Source: Mangifera indica
Lineage: Eukaryota > Streptophyta > Magnoliopsida > Sapindales > Anacardiaceae
Assembly (NCBI RefSeq): GCF_011075055.1
Contig: NC_058150.1
Span: 2,356,001-2,420,000, forward strand
Length of the DNA: 64,000 bases
Direction: 5' to 3'
Part shown: positions 25,580 through 38,258 of the stretch, in pieces
How positions within the stretch are numbered: position 1 is the stretch's first letter
Layout of the letters: each line of letters opens with the position of its first letter
Program-made: the position numbers and the translations under genes
The notes under the pieces: generated by a model
Told to the model about the DNA's origin: nothing
Database searches by the model: none
Seen by the model: the letters and a program-made list of their open reading frames with translations, nothing else

Positions 25580-27033
25580 CTAATTAAAGTTTGAGAATTG
25601 AAACTTTTATTCTTTTTTTTTTGTTATATATAAATATATATCACTCATTTTAAAATTTAAACAAAAATATCATTACAGTATTTTATTTTTTTAAAATACC
25701 CTTATTAATGTAATTCATACAAAAAAAGAAAATATTATCTCTTTTTTTCTCAGCCTTTCATTGAAGAAGAATCTCTGTAATATAAAAAAAAAATTTTAAC
25801 AGAGAAGACACATGATTGAAAAATAAAACCTGTATGTTATATGTTTTTTTTTATAAATAATTGAAAATCAAATAATATATGATAAATTTATATTCATAAC
25901 TTTATGTAAAATTTAATTTTGTTGTGATTTTATATTATTAGATTATTTAATACTATTATTTTATATTATTTTTATTATTTAAAATTATTATAATATTATT
26001 TAATATTATATTAATGATTATAAAATATAAAAATGTTAAGATTAAGGATAGATAGGTGATGCCAACCCCTTGGCCCTTGGGACAATCCCTGCTGAATTTT
26101 TTTTTTCTGTTTTCTTTCATATAATGACGTCATACAAATTTGATTGGGAAAAACTTGACAATGCCAACGCAAATGACTTCATTTTTTTATAATTTTCTTT
26201 CATGCAGTGGGGTCTATTGGATTTATTTTGCTTTTTGGTTTCTTCCATGCAATCATCAACTCCCCACTATATTTATTTTGTTTTATGTTTTCTTTCATGC
26301 AGTGGGTCCCATTGTATGAAAGAAAATTATAAAAAAATAAGTCATTGGGCCCTACTGCAAGAAAGAAAATTATAAAAAAATGAAGTCATTTTGCGTTGAC
26401 GTTACCAACCTTTTCTCAATTAAATTTATATGGCCTATTATATGAAAGAAAACAGAAATAATTATTTTAGCGGGTGTTGGCGACGCCGACCCTTTGGCAT
26501 TGCCGCCAAAGGTTGGCATTAAGCCAACCCTTTCTTTGTCTGAAATTTTTTTTGGCGTTAAATTTTTATATTTTATAATTATTTATATAATATTATAATA
26601 ATTTTAAATAATAAAAATAATATAAAATAACAATATTAAATAATTTAATAATATAAAATAATAATAAAATTAGATTTTATATAAATTTATAAACATGAAT
26701 TTATCATATATTATTTAATTTTTAATTATTCATAAAAAAACACATAACATACTGACTTGAATATGAATAATTTTGTTGTGAAATCTTTACAACAAATGTT
26801 AATTCTCTAAATAAATTTAACAAATTTTATCTCTCTCTCATTGGAAGGCAAAACAAAAAGAGAGAGACAATATTCTCTCTTTTTGTATAAGTTATATCAA
26901 TAGAAGTATTTTAAGAAAACGAAATACTATTATGGTCTTTTTGTTTAAACTTTGAGATGAGTGGTAAATATGTATACATGATTAAAAAAATGATAAAAAT
27001 TTCAATTTCCCTTCGAGTTTAATTATGATAACG
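25580..27033. mobile_element. Large foldback element with ~650-700-bp arms
   Basis: The left half, read in reverse complement, matches the right half along almost its entire length. Examples are TAATATATGATAAATTTATA on the left against its complement near 26697-26716, and GACTTCATTTTTTTATAATT near 26175 against 26365-26385. The centre is close to 26290-26300 and contains ATGAAAGAAAATTATA and its complement, partly duplicated. No transposase frame is present. Ends were set where the two arms stop matching; no target duplication was identified. Confidence 0.8.
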
Positions 27034-27822
27034 CCAAAATACTTATTTTCACCCAAAGTTTAGTAAAATCTTAAATTCATACCTGTTAATTTTTAAAAAT
27101 TTAAAATATCTACCATTATTTTAAAATTCATTTCTAAAGCTAAAGGTAAAAATATTATGTAACTAAACAAATTTAAAAAATTAAAAATTTATTATATTTC
27201 TCTCGTATATTTAAAAATCTAATAATCTTCTCTATCTAAAATTTAAAAAATGGTTGTTTTTTCGTAAGGTTTTTTTCCATCACTACTTCTAGCGGTCATC
27301 ACCAGCTCCGATTGCATTTTTTTTCCTTTCTAGTCTCTCTCACTCCAATCCTAACAATCTTTATTAGAGATTGGACAAATCAAAGCGCAATTTGTCATCC
27401 ATCTTTGAGCGTGAGATCTATCATCTAAGCATCTCCCTTCCTTCTTTCTTCTCGTTAGTATCATGAGATTTGTCGCTTCTCATCAAGCATCCTTCCTTCT
27501 TGTCTGTCGACCTTTCTTCTTCTTCGGCCACCAGATGAAAGATAGGTGGGATGGCCGATTCAAGTCACCAAAAAAAATTTGAAAAAAATGAAAACTCCAA
27601 AAAGAAATGACCACTTTTTAAATTTTGGGTGGGAGATGATTATTAAATTATCAACTTAGAGAGAAAAATATAATAAATTTTTAATTTTTAATTATTTTTA
27701 ACTAATAATATTTTTATTCTTAATTTTAACATAATGATTAATATTTAAAATTTTAAAATTTAACAAATATGAGTTTGGCATTCCACCAAACCTTGGGTGG
27801 CAATTAGTCTTTTGGCCTTACG
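27034..27822. mobile_element. Second foldback element, adjoining the first
   Basis: Left arm (27034-27260), beginning GCCAAAATACTTATTTTCAC, pairs with the complement of the right arm (27590-27822), which reads GGCCAAAAGACTAATTGCCA. Both carry CACCCAA followed by GTTT. The 330-bp centre is pyrimidine-rich with no long open frame. The arm plan and centre resemble the elements at 41683-42624 and 53190-53880. It ends only about 95 bp before the P450 TATA box. Confidence 0.75.
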
Positions 27823-27915
27823 ATAATCACAATAACATTAGTAATTAAAAATAACCATCTCCATTGGCAACAACGAAAACAAAAGCAACTTTTCAGGCTA
27901 CAGTATTTCAACTTC

Positions 27916-27924
27916 TATAAATAG
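27916..27924 (+). promoter_or_regulatory. TATA box of the P450 gene
   Basis: TATAAATAG lies 75 bp before the ATG at 27999, a typical spacing for a plant core promoter with a short leader. Confidence 0.75.
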
Positions 27925-27998
27925 GGTATCCATGGCCACAGCCATTCTGAATCTTGTAGAATCTCACCTGTGATCGATACTTAGTGATATATTTCTGC

Positions 27999-29615
27999 AT
28001 GGAATTGTTCATCTTTGTTTTGTCAGTCATACTGATTATTGCTATTGCCATTTCCATTATATTTTACACTTCCAAGCCAAAATCCTCCACAGAAACTGAT
28101 AATCTTCCACCGGGAAGCTTCGGATGGCCGATTCTCGGGGAAAGTTACGAGTTTTTATACGGCCAGCCAAGCAAATTCATGAGGGCTAGAATGAAGAAAT
28201 ACTCCTCAAAAGCCTTCAAAACCAAGGTTTTCGGTGAACCAACCGTCGTCTTATGCGGTGTTGATGGAAACAAATTCATAGCCAGCAATGAAGAAAAGCT
28301 TTTTGTGGGGTGGCGTCCGCCTGCTACTCAAAAGCTCTTCCGTTCTACATATCAGACGGTTGCTTCAGCTTCGACGCCGCGAGAAACGGAGGTTCAAGTG
28401 TTCCGAGCGCCTGGTTACTTGCGGCCTGAAGCTCTGGTGAAATACTTGGAGAAAATGGAGCCAATAATAAAACAACACTTGAATCTGCATTGGCATGGTA
28501 AAGAGAAAGTGAAAGTGTTCGATCTTGTTCAGCTTCTTATGGTAACTTTATCCTGTAAATTCTTCTTGGGGTTTGAGGATGATAAAAAAATAGCGAAACT
28601 GACCAAATTGTTGGATGCAATAAGCAAAGGGCAGTTTTCTATTCCTGTAAATTTTCCGGGAACCATTTTTTATCGAGCGAAAAGGGCAGTGAAAGCTATA
28701 AGGGAAGAGATATTGGCGCTTGTTAAAGAGAAGAAAATGGCGAATGGGAGAGAAATGGAAGACATTTTATCATACATGATTGCTAACCCTGATCCAAATG
28801 GCAGGTTTATGCCTGCTCATGAAATTGTAGATAAAGTTATGGGGTTGCTGGTGGCTGGATTCAGCACTCCCACTTCTGCAACAACTTTTCTGATGAAATT
28901 TATGGGAGAAATGCCTGAAATCTATCACAAAATTCGGACTGGTAATTAACTTTTGAACTAATTTTAATATTTTTCTTCACATCCTTTTATTGATCATAAT
29001 TCAAACATACGTTTATGGAAATAGAACAACTGGAAATTGCTAGCTCCAAGAAACCTGGCGAGCATCTAAACTGGGATGACTTACAGAAGATGAAATATTC
29101 CTGGAATGCTGCACTGGAAGTGATGAGATTCATACCTCCATTTCAAGGAACCTTCAGAGAAGCTAAAGTCGACTTCAAATATGAAAATTACACCATTCCC
29201 AAAGGCTGGAAGGTATAAATCATTAACTAATTACATTTTATTGGCTCTTCTAAAGTAATTATATGAAGTTATACTAATTTTGCTTTTCTGTGTGTGTGTT
29301 GATATAGATCTTTTGGTCAGTTTGTACAACGAACCAAAATCCGGATTGCTTTCGGAGCCGGAAAAATTTGATCCGATGAGGTTTGAGAAAACAAGTAATA
29401 AGAATTTTCCTCCTTTCTGCAATGTCCCATTCGGTGGAGGTCCTCGAACATGTCCTGGAAACGAGTATGCTCGAATCTTGATGCTTTCTTTTCTGCATAA
29501 CGTTGTGAAGAGCTTCAAGTGGGAGGTAATATTTCCTGAAGAACAGATTTTTGGTAGTATAATCCCAACTCCGGCACAGAGGCTTCCTGTTCGGCTCCAA
29601 TCTCACTTGGCTTGA
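27999..29615 (+). CDS. Cytochrome P450, CYP716/CYP728-like (CYP85 clan); one base missing in exon 3
   Basis: Exons: 27999-28941, 29025-29212, 29308-29615. The N-terminus [20 protein letters not shown] is a membrane anchor, followed by the Pro hinge [18 protein letters not shown]. The I-helix reads [16 protein letters not shown]. The K-helix ExxR is EVMR, within [16 protein letters not shown]. The haem loop is [16 protein letters not shown], with the Cys ligand intact. Members of this clan oxidise triterpenoids or other isoprenoids at the ER; the substrate here is unknown. The I-helix lacks the usual acidic residue (AGFST instead of AG-x-D/E-T). Exon 3 is 308 bp, where the phase requires 309. 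The frame changes between [13 protein letters not shown] and [11 protein letters not shown], around TTTCGGAGCCG at 29351-29361. It is either an assembly error or a pseudogene. Total length would be about 480 residues. Confidence 0.85.
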
Positions 29616-31650
29616 GTATATCTTCTTAAGGTTTAGATACATTGACAGAGTAATTTCAACCTCTTTATCAACTACCCTGAATCATAAGCCAGAAATTCTA
29701 TGAACTAGAATTTCTGGGTCTAGGTGGAATAACATTGTCTAATTGTTACAGAATCCAGCTATGTTCAAATAAATAATCTTCTTCACCGTCTGCCATGATC
29801 AGCATAATGATCATCTCCTGTCTATAACTTGAATTATTGTCTGTTATGTTAAAATGGAATTAAATCCTGCATTAAAGAATTTTTTTTGTTCTCTTCCCCT
29901 GTCTTCTCTAAGAAATGGTTGATTATCAGGCGGTTTGGTTATATAAGGTAATCTATATTTTATTTAATTTGGTGGATAATAAAAAATTTTAATTATTTTT
30001 TATTATAATATTGTAACAAGGAATATAGATTAATCTGATTTTCTCTTAATATAATTAATTAAATTGATTTATTTTTAAATTTTTTATTCATCCTTTTAAA
30101 AATCAAATGCCTTTGATGTTCCATTTGTTTGTTTTTATTTTCACTTTTTGAAAAAATTTTGTTCTTTTTTTTAATTCTTAAAAGTATAAAAAATTTAGTT
30201 TTCTATTTTCTATTTTTTTTTTAACTCTTGTAAAATTTTTCAAAAACCAGTTTAAGTTTCAATAATATTTGAAAATAATTATATATAAAAATATTTAAAT
30301 AAAATAATATTTTAATATATATTTATTCAAATATACTAATTATTTATATAAATTTTTATTTGTTTATCTTTCTAATCATATATTATTTTTAACATTAAAA
30401 AATTTTTAAAGAATGCAAATCTATCCTGCAGTGTAATTCGGGGCAGACCCACGTACCCACTAAACTGTCGAATATACATTCTTGTCTTGCTCGATTTTCC
30501 AAAGAAAAGAGAGCTGACAGTGTGACATGACATCTATTGTCTCCGAATCTGAGTGTGGTTTTGGTGACCACTTTGCCTAATCCACTTGGGGGAATTTTGG
30601 TCAAATAGAAGCCGACAAAAGGTCGATGCCAATTAGGTATTTTGGTGAATCTCCCACAAAAGCTTTGACAAAATGGGTTGACAAGTGACAGCCTCATGGA
30701 TTTCTCTTTTTTCTAGTGTTTCTGTGTTTGAAAAGTATAAACAACAAGATTGGACAACGTATGTAAAAGTATTAATGCCATTTGTATTTAGTTTTACCCA
30801 AACTCACTTTTGAGTGTAGAGATGATACAAAATTATAATAAATTATATCAAACAGGTTTGGATATAACACATCATACTTAAGTGTCAATTTGGGTTGAGA
30901 CTTATCTCTTGATAAACCTTTATGCCAAGCAAACTTAACAAAACCTTAAGGTCCTAGGATCATATCTTATTGACCTTTTAACGGTTAACCCACAAGTTTT
31001 TTTAGATTGTTTATTAAATTACAATTTTTAATATTTAATTATTTATAATTTTTTAATAGATCATGCCGAGCTGCCTATAAGGTAAACACAATCCACTTTT
31101 TCTAGTATCAAGTTTATGTGAGTTGAGTCATAATATCTTTAATTTTGAATACTCAAATAAATGTTAAAATAACATATCATCATATAATTAAATTTTAATT
31201 TATCTATAATTCAAAATTTCTCACACCATTCAGAAAAATCCTCAATATTGGGGAGCCCACACTTTTATTAAATCCAGATAAGGAAAAAGATTTCTTTTGT
31301 GCATCATGTTGCGATAAAATGAATTGATGAGAAAGTGTGTTCTACAACTCATGCTGATGTGACATGTTCCCATTGGTTGATTGTATTGCAGCGAGATATA
31401 CAAAAGACTTTCTCTGCAATCCATGCTATATGCCCATAAAGTTTAAGAAAATGGAATGAGGATTAACTAAAAACCCAATTTTATTGAACACTATTTTAGG
31501 GACTCACAACATGTATAACTAATTAAACTGCATGATAAAGGTTTCTCTATCTTTCAAACCCATTCACTGATAAATCAGTCCCCAAATTTTTCACACTAGA
31601 TCTTAAGTTGATGTTTACAATTTATTGAAATATGAATGAACCATGTGGGT
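29616..31650. other. Intergenic between P450 and PMK 3' ends
   Basis: Convergent genes share this 2-kb spacer. It is AT-rich, with a GC-richer patch near 30420-30700 that holds an unrecognised minus-strand open frame, and decayed repeat-like sequence near 30800-31130. No gene is supported. Confidence 0.5.
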
Positions 31651-34600
31651 TTACTCGATGTGAGTTGAAGAAATGGCTGATGTAATTTCTTTGGTTCTCG
31701 GATCACTACTTTCTAAACAAACACCGCGAGGATCTTCTCTAACTAACAATGCCAGAACTTTCAGTAAGCTCCATGTTTTGGTCAAGTTACTGCCTGAATC
31801 CCCTAATGTAACAGCAAAAATAGCATCAAATCCACCTGCTCCAGGGACTCCAGCCAACAAAACTCCTTCCACGTTCAACGTAGCATTTAAAAGCTGAGTT
31901 TGTGATTCAGGTTCTATCTGCAATTTGAGAAAGTCAGGGAAAATATATGAGATTTCATGACAGACAGGATGGAGACCAATATTACAACTGCTTAAGCAAA
32001 ATAAAAATCGCTGCATTTCCTAATTCATTTTCTATGAACGAAATTGACTTTGAAGATTGAGTTCAAAATTTCTTAGATGGCCTCGTTTAATATGTACTTG
32101 GTTGAGATGCATCTTGTAGGAATATATGAGAAGTATGGTGCTTGGAAGATAATCAAACCAGCCATTTTATAAGGAGAATAAAGGACAGAAAGTGAATCAA
32201 AGCAAAAACAGATTTTTTTTTTTACAATAAGAAAATGTTGTCTTTAAGGGAAAGTTACCCACCGGAACACCTGCAGCCTCACCCATCTGGCGCATATAAT
32301 ATCTGATCCCAAGCATAGCATCTCTTGCTCCTAGCAATGATTTAATAATAGCTTCCTTGCTTGGTTCAGTAGCTAGCTCCAACCACTGTCATCATAATGT
32401 GGGAAATCATCTCAAACATCAATAATCAGAAAAAAGGAGAAAAAAATAGAAGTATACGTTACAAGCATGAATATGAATATGAAAAACTTAAATATCTAAA
32501 CTTGATAAAATAAATAAATCAAATAGTCTCAACAACTTCCACATTGCCAACCATGATAAAACCATGCCCCTGCTTTGGAAATTACAATTTTGAAATTGGA
32601 TCTTCCAGCAGCACTTCTTTTTTTTTTTCAATAACTGCATTTCAAGGTACAAAGATGCACTGCTTTAGATGTGTAACTCTCTTTATCACGATAAGTTAAA
32701 AACAGCTTCACACTTCCAAGCAGAATCTATTGAATTGCCAATTAACATTCTCGGCTGATGAACAGGAGCAAATTCGAGTATAAAAATATAATTGGTGTAC
32801 TACCAAAGAATAGGTTTGGCTTTCCTCCGATGTCATCTAACATGAGGACAAGTCAAAATTTCAAAGGAACTATAAAAAAATATTTGGAAGCATATGAAAC
32901 ATCTGCTCACTGGCACAACTGAAATGACAAAGTTCTTGAGAATAACTATATCCAAAATGTCCTATTAAATTTTTTGTGATTTATCTTGTTGTCCAAAAGT
33001 CACCAGGTAATATTTTAAATATCATGTCTTTGGAAAGTGCAGGCAAAAAAAACCCAATAACTATTACCTTCTCTGACTTGAGCTTGCTACAAGTCTCTAT
33101 CGCACTTTTGTATGCTTCCCAATGTTCTTCTGCCAATTTGCTTAACATGCTGAGTTGTGTTTCAAGTAGTGAATTTGATTCTGACAATTTTCTCCATGTT
33201 TCCTGGGATTTCTCAGGGTCAGATTTTTGCCACTTTTTCACTGCACCAACCATTGAAGGTGTGGATGACCCACCAGTTCCTGGTTCTCCTAACAACTGGG
33301 AAAAGCCACAATCACAGTGGGCATTAAGTAACTGGTTAGGTAAAAAAATTCAAGCTTGCAAGCAAGATTCGAATATAAATCCCTCCTAGTCAAACCGGTT
33401 TTGATAAAATATTAAGCAATTATTAATCCCAAAAGCTCAAGCTGATAATTTGAAGCCCAAAAATAATATTTATTTTTGACAATGAGCATAATGTGGTTCC
33501 ATGGTTTTCGAGAGCTAGGAAAAGAATCGCAACAAAAGGCGATTACTCTATTTCTTGCACAAAAGAAATAGTACATGCTTAAATCCAATAGAGTTGTTTT
33601 ACTGACAGTATAAACCATTTTTTATACATTGATGCGTTGGTTTTCCCAAATCACAATAATATGCACTCTAAACTTCTGGAATAGCACCTAGTAAGCACAA
33701 GACTCTCTGAAGAAAGCCCTTTATATCATTGGCATGCTATTTATGAAAATTCCAATCCATCATAAAGAACAATGAATATTAAATGAACAAATAATGGGTT
33801 TTGGAATTCTCTGACGATATATGCAACAGAGAGGAGGAAAAAAAATGCAGGAAGGTTGACAATTTGACGCAAAAATTGAGAGGAGAAGAAACATTTCATG
33901 CCCTGCAGAACCAAAGAAACAAAATGTTCTATATGGAGAATACTTTATCATAAAAACATACTTATAAAAAGTAAATAGTGTTTTATACTAGATTCATATG
34001 CACATATGGAATTGACATGCAGGCACACACATATAATGAAATAAGTAGAATACTTAAAGACTTCAGCTTGCTTACAAGACTCATCAATGGTGGCAAGGAA
34101 AACTTAGTTCTCTCGTGATCCCAATTCCCTTTTAGGATATCAACAACAACATCCTCTAATGATGCTCCTCCAATGGCAGCCTGCAAAAATTCCAGAGGAA
34201 AAATAATTAAAATAACTCTAAAATTATTATCAAAAGAAAACTATCAGAATTCCCATGTATAATAAGATAAATTTCATTATTCACACAAATGGAGAAGCGA
34301 TACTAAATGGAAGGAAAAGGGAAGCTAGTTCACCAGTATTTAATGTTCATATCTACACTTACATTTATCACCATTACAATGTAATTATGTAACAAAGCTA
34401 ATAACCACCACTTTACTTAAAGCTCTGAGATCTTTATATAACAAAAAAATTTAGACAGAAACAATGTGTTCCACCATGACAAATAAAAGAATGAGACTGG
34501 TGATGATCATGATATCGATGATGATGTATTCTCGTGACACACACAAATGAGAGACAAACAGAGAAAAAGAAAGAGACCTGAGCAGAAGAAATCACTTCTG

Positions 34601-36616
34601 GTGAAAACCGAACATAACGCTGACTGCCGTAAACTGCAGAGCTGACATCAAACCCACTGCCAACCTTCCCTTGTGCGATACAGTGAGCAGTTTGAGCTAT
34701 CATATGTACAACATCAAGATCAGCTGAATCCTTCTTTTCATTCTGTTTGTCATTGGAAAAGGAAAGATTAACCACTTCAAGGTAATGAAGTAAAGCAGAA
34801 ACCACAGCAGTTGTCATTGCTGCCGATGAACCCAATCCAGTTTTCGCAACTTCAGGCTTGCAATTTTCCCTGTTTGAATCCTCTGCATTGAAGGTTATTG
34901 ATGCAAAGGGTGGAAGTACAGCCAATGCTTCTGGTGTCAAAGGAAGCCCACGTGCTTCAATCTGTGAAAAGTGGTACATCCAAGTGGTAGCTTAAATAAA
35001 AATGTCGAGACAGAAATTCACTAACCAGAAACCTCCAAACACTGGAAGCAAGAAAACAGCTGGCAACCTTTCCTATATAAAATTTTTTGGCAACTTATTT
35101 GAAGAAAGCAAAATTGTTATATGTTGGTAAGCATCATATGGCATTACAAATCTGATACCAGAAACAGCAAGCAGAGAGTCCACAACAACCACTGTAAATG
35201 GCGGTCTAGCATAGCCAAAGAAATATGTGACAAGATAATCTTAAGAAAGGGACATATAATTGAGAGACAGATGTCACTAGAGCATTTTCATCTTTTAAGG
35301 AAATTAATGAAGCACTATTAAAGGTTGATACCTGATTCCGATATGAATAGAAGTCATTGCTACCTAAAACTGTGATATCAAGTCCTGCACAACTATGTAG
35401 TTCAGAACATTAGATTCTGTTCCAGAGTTTATTCAATGTTGATAGAATAGAGTAACACTGAAACATGAACCATTACCGTGCAAGAGTAGTTTGTTTAGTG
35501 CATCCTTCTTCTCAGATGTGGTATGAGCAGCAGCAACAGCATATTGAATTGCATATTCCACAAAAGGGTTTCGCAAATCACTAGAATTTTGAGCCAATAA
35601 AATCTAATCATGATCTCAAGAATTAATTCACAATTAGTTATTATAGAAAAATATTAAATTAAAAACAGGGCTACCTGGCCAAAAGGAATACACACAATGT
35701 TTTCACAAACCTTTAAACTTGTTAAAAATATATAAATGAGCAAGAAATAGTACGTATGTATAGATAAATACAATAGATTAAAGTAGGGAAAATCCCAGGG
35801 CAGACAAATAACAGAAAAAAAAATGAACTTTACCTTGAAGAGTCACTCTGAAGAACTAAATTCTTGAGTGACAACTTATATGTGCTTTCTCTGGAGAGCT
35901 GAGGTGATGTTAATTTGACATCAGTCCAAGCCTGAAAGGTTATATGGAACCCAAAATCAATTATTAGGCAACAATATCTCTTTACAACTTGCAGCTTATA
36001 AAGCATCAAATAATGTAGTTAGAAAAAATCCAATGTATTAAGGCAACAAGTAACACAACAATTATTGGATTTAGCCCCCCTAAGATTACAGTTTCGAATC
36101 TTAAAAAAACAAAGCATCCCCATAGATCAGTTAAATGGCCTAATAATCTAATTTCACAAAATAACATTCAGATCTTATACTATTATCGTATTTGAGCAAA
36201 ACCCATATAGCTTCAATCTCTCCTGATTTATTAATGAACCTAACTCATATTTAAACAAGCGCTTACAACTAACAACAAAAACCACCGCAAAATAAGATTA
36301 ACGAAAAAAAAAAAGAAATAATAATTTAAAGACGCACCCACGCCCAGCAATCAGGTTTGAGTTCGTAATAAAGCGGCTTTACAATGGCGTAAAATCGAGC
36401 ATTTGTACTCAAAACAATTCCAGCATTAGGTCTCTCCAAGATGAGATAACCCCCAGTCATCAACACTTTCCCAGGAGCTGAAGCCACAACTCTGCAGAGT
36501 TTCACATTCATCACATCAAAATCCTCTAACCCAGTTCTAAAGTTTGAATATAAACGTATTAAAACAATTTAGATGATGCATATTAATTGATATCGAGAAT
36601 GAACTTACTCCGCCAT
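31651..36616 (-). CDS. PMK: Phosphomevalonate kinase
   Basis: Ten exons: 36616-36609, 36491-36338, 35931-35834, 35580-35477, 35384-35332, 34961-34578, 34180-34076, 33295-33068, 32385-32263, 31917-31651. They total 1,524 bp, or 507 residues, close to the ~505-aa plant enzyme, with all phases correct. The first coding exon is only 8 bp (ATGGCGGA), giving MAEVVASAPGKVLMTGGY. This GHMP-kinase protein converts mevalonate 5-phosphate to the diphosphate with ATP in the cytosolic mevalonate pathway. The ATP-binding GHMP motif KTGLGSSAAM is at about 179-188. GKVGSGFDVS, EPGTGGSSTPSMVGAVKKW and the C-terminal GVPGAGGFDAIFA (about 442) are also family signatures. No lesion was found. Confidence 0.96.
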
Positions 36617-38193
36617 TGATCTTGCTGTGTGGCTCTGTCTCAGGAATCACAAAATGATCAAAGCCACCTCAAACTGAAAGTTTGTTAACAGAGTAAGTTT
36701 AAGGTAGTGTCTGAGCCGATTCGCAGTCTTAAACAGTACCCAAACACAACGACACCCAAAGCACACGCGCAGCGCAGTCGTGAACTCTCGAAAGTCACTC
36801 GCTCTGGTTCGGTATTTCATGTCTAGTCTTCTGTTTTTTAGCCCCACTAATTTTAGAAACTGTCAGTGACACCCAGTCGTGTTTCTTATCCGCTAAACTG
36901 CGAGGGTATTAGTGATAGTTTTTTAAACAGCTGGGGGTCTTTGTATTATCAAAAGACTTAGGGTTAACATTTACTCATGTTAATTAAGTGACGGAGAAAA
37001 GCCCCGAAAGAATTTTATTTACATACAAGATTGTATTTTATTATGATGCTCATTAATGTTATTTACCATGTTATTCCCATTTTTGGCCTGTTGTCTTCAG
37101 TCAGCTCAATGCGCATTCCGCACAATCCATCAAGAAAAAGTAGCCAAAAGATACAGTATTAAAATCAAAAGGGACTAGTTTTGAATACTTACAAGGGGCG
37201 AATGAATAAATAAATAAATGTTTAGAGAGTTGTTAGTTAAGCGTTGAAAGTTGAGGAACTACGAATAGACATGTCAATGGTCAATCCATTGTAGGCCCCT
37301 TTTTGGATAGGGTCTGTAAAATTTGATACGACACGTTAAAATATAATAAATAATTAAAATTAATTAAAAATTTAAAAATATAATTTTGTAAACTGGTCTA
37401 CAGGAAGACATGGATTGGTTCATTAAAGGCGCACAAAAGAACCTTCCAAAAGATCTTAGAATGTGTCACGGGTCTACCCATGTTTGTAAGCCGATCCAAC
37501 CCGCAAAACCCAGTAATTGACAGGCTTTGATATGACACAGTTTATGGCACGACATACCACACCAGATTCAACCAACAAGACCAAGTAACTCGGTGTCTGA
37601 GTAAAAATAATCATATATTGTTATAAATATAAGACTAAGTTTATTATTTTAATTTTTGTCATCACATTGATTTGCTTCTTAGGAAGCTTTTCGTATCTGT
37701 TCTATCATTAATAAAATGGTTTGGGGGTTTACTTCCTTAATGGTAGACAGGGAAACTTCTACAGATAGTAAACAATAATAATTAAAAAAAGGAATTTCTT
37801 ATTCAAACTTTAGTATTAAAACTGTTATTACATAAGATAAATATAAGAAGTCAAATCTATGAAAAATCAATTAATAGACAGGAAATACATAAAATGTCTA
37901 ACTACAATCTATGAAAAAATATTACACTGTAATTACTAGTAAAGAAAATATGTAGAAATGAAAGGCAAATCTCAACAACATATGCTTATTAATGTATATG
38001 TATCATAGTAATTACAACCAAGCAAATAGTCAAAGTTGGATGAGATGCTGAAACTATTTAACCCTTAAATAATTCCTACCTATAATTATAGGAGACGTAA
38101 TAAAATCCGGATACGAGTAAAGATCGATGTTGTACATTGGTTACCAGAACCACAGAGGAGTCGAAACCTTCTATTGCTGGGCAGAAATACATT
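36617..38193. other. PMK promoter and spacer to AE7-like 3' end
   Basis: The PMK leader probably lies at 36617-36850. Around 37260-37620 there is decayed repeat-like sequence rich in GACACG/GGCACGACA motifs. No gene is supported. Confidence 0.5.
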
Positions 38194-38258
38194 CAACCAT
38201 ATGTTGGGGCTAAGCACTCGTCAACCATATGTTGGGGCTAAGCACTCGTCAACCATAT
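38194..38258. repeat. 28-bp tandem duplication spanning the AE7-like stop codon
   Basis: CAACCATATGTTGGGGCTAA plus CACTCGT (28 bp in all) is present at 38194-38221 and identically at 38222-38249, followed by a 9-base partial third copy. The minus-strand stop TGA (38221-38223) is formed across the boundary between copies. Confidence 0.95.
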
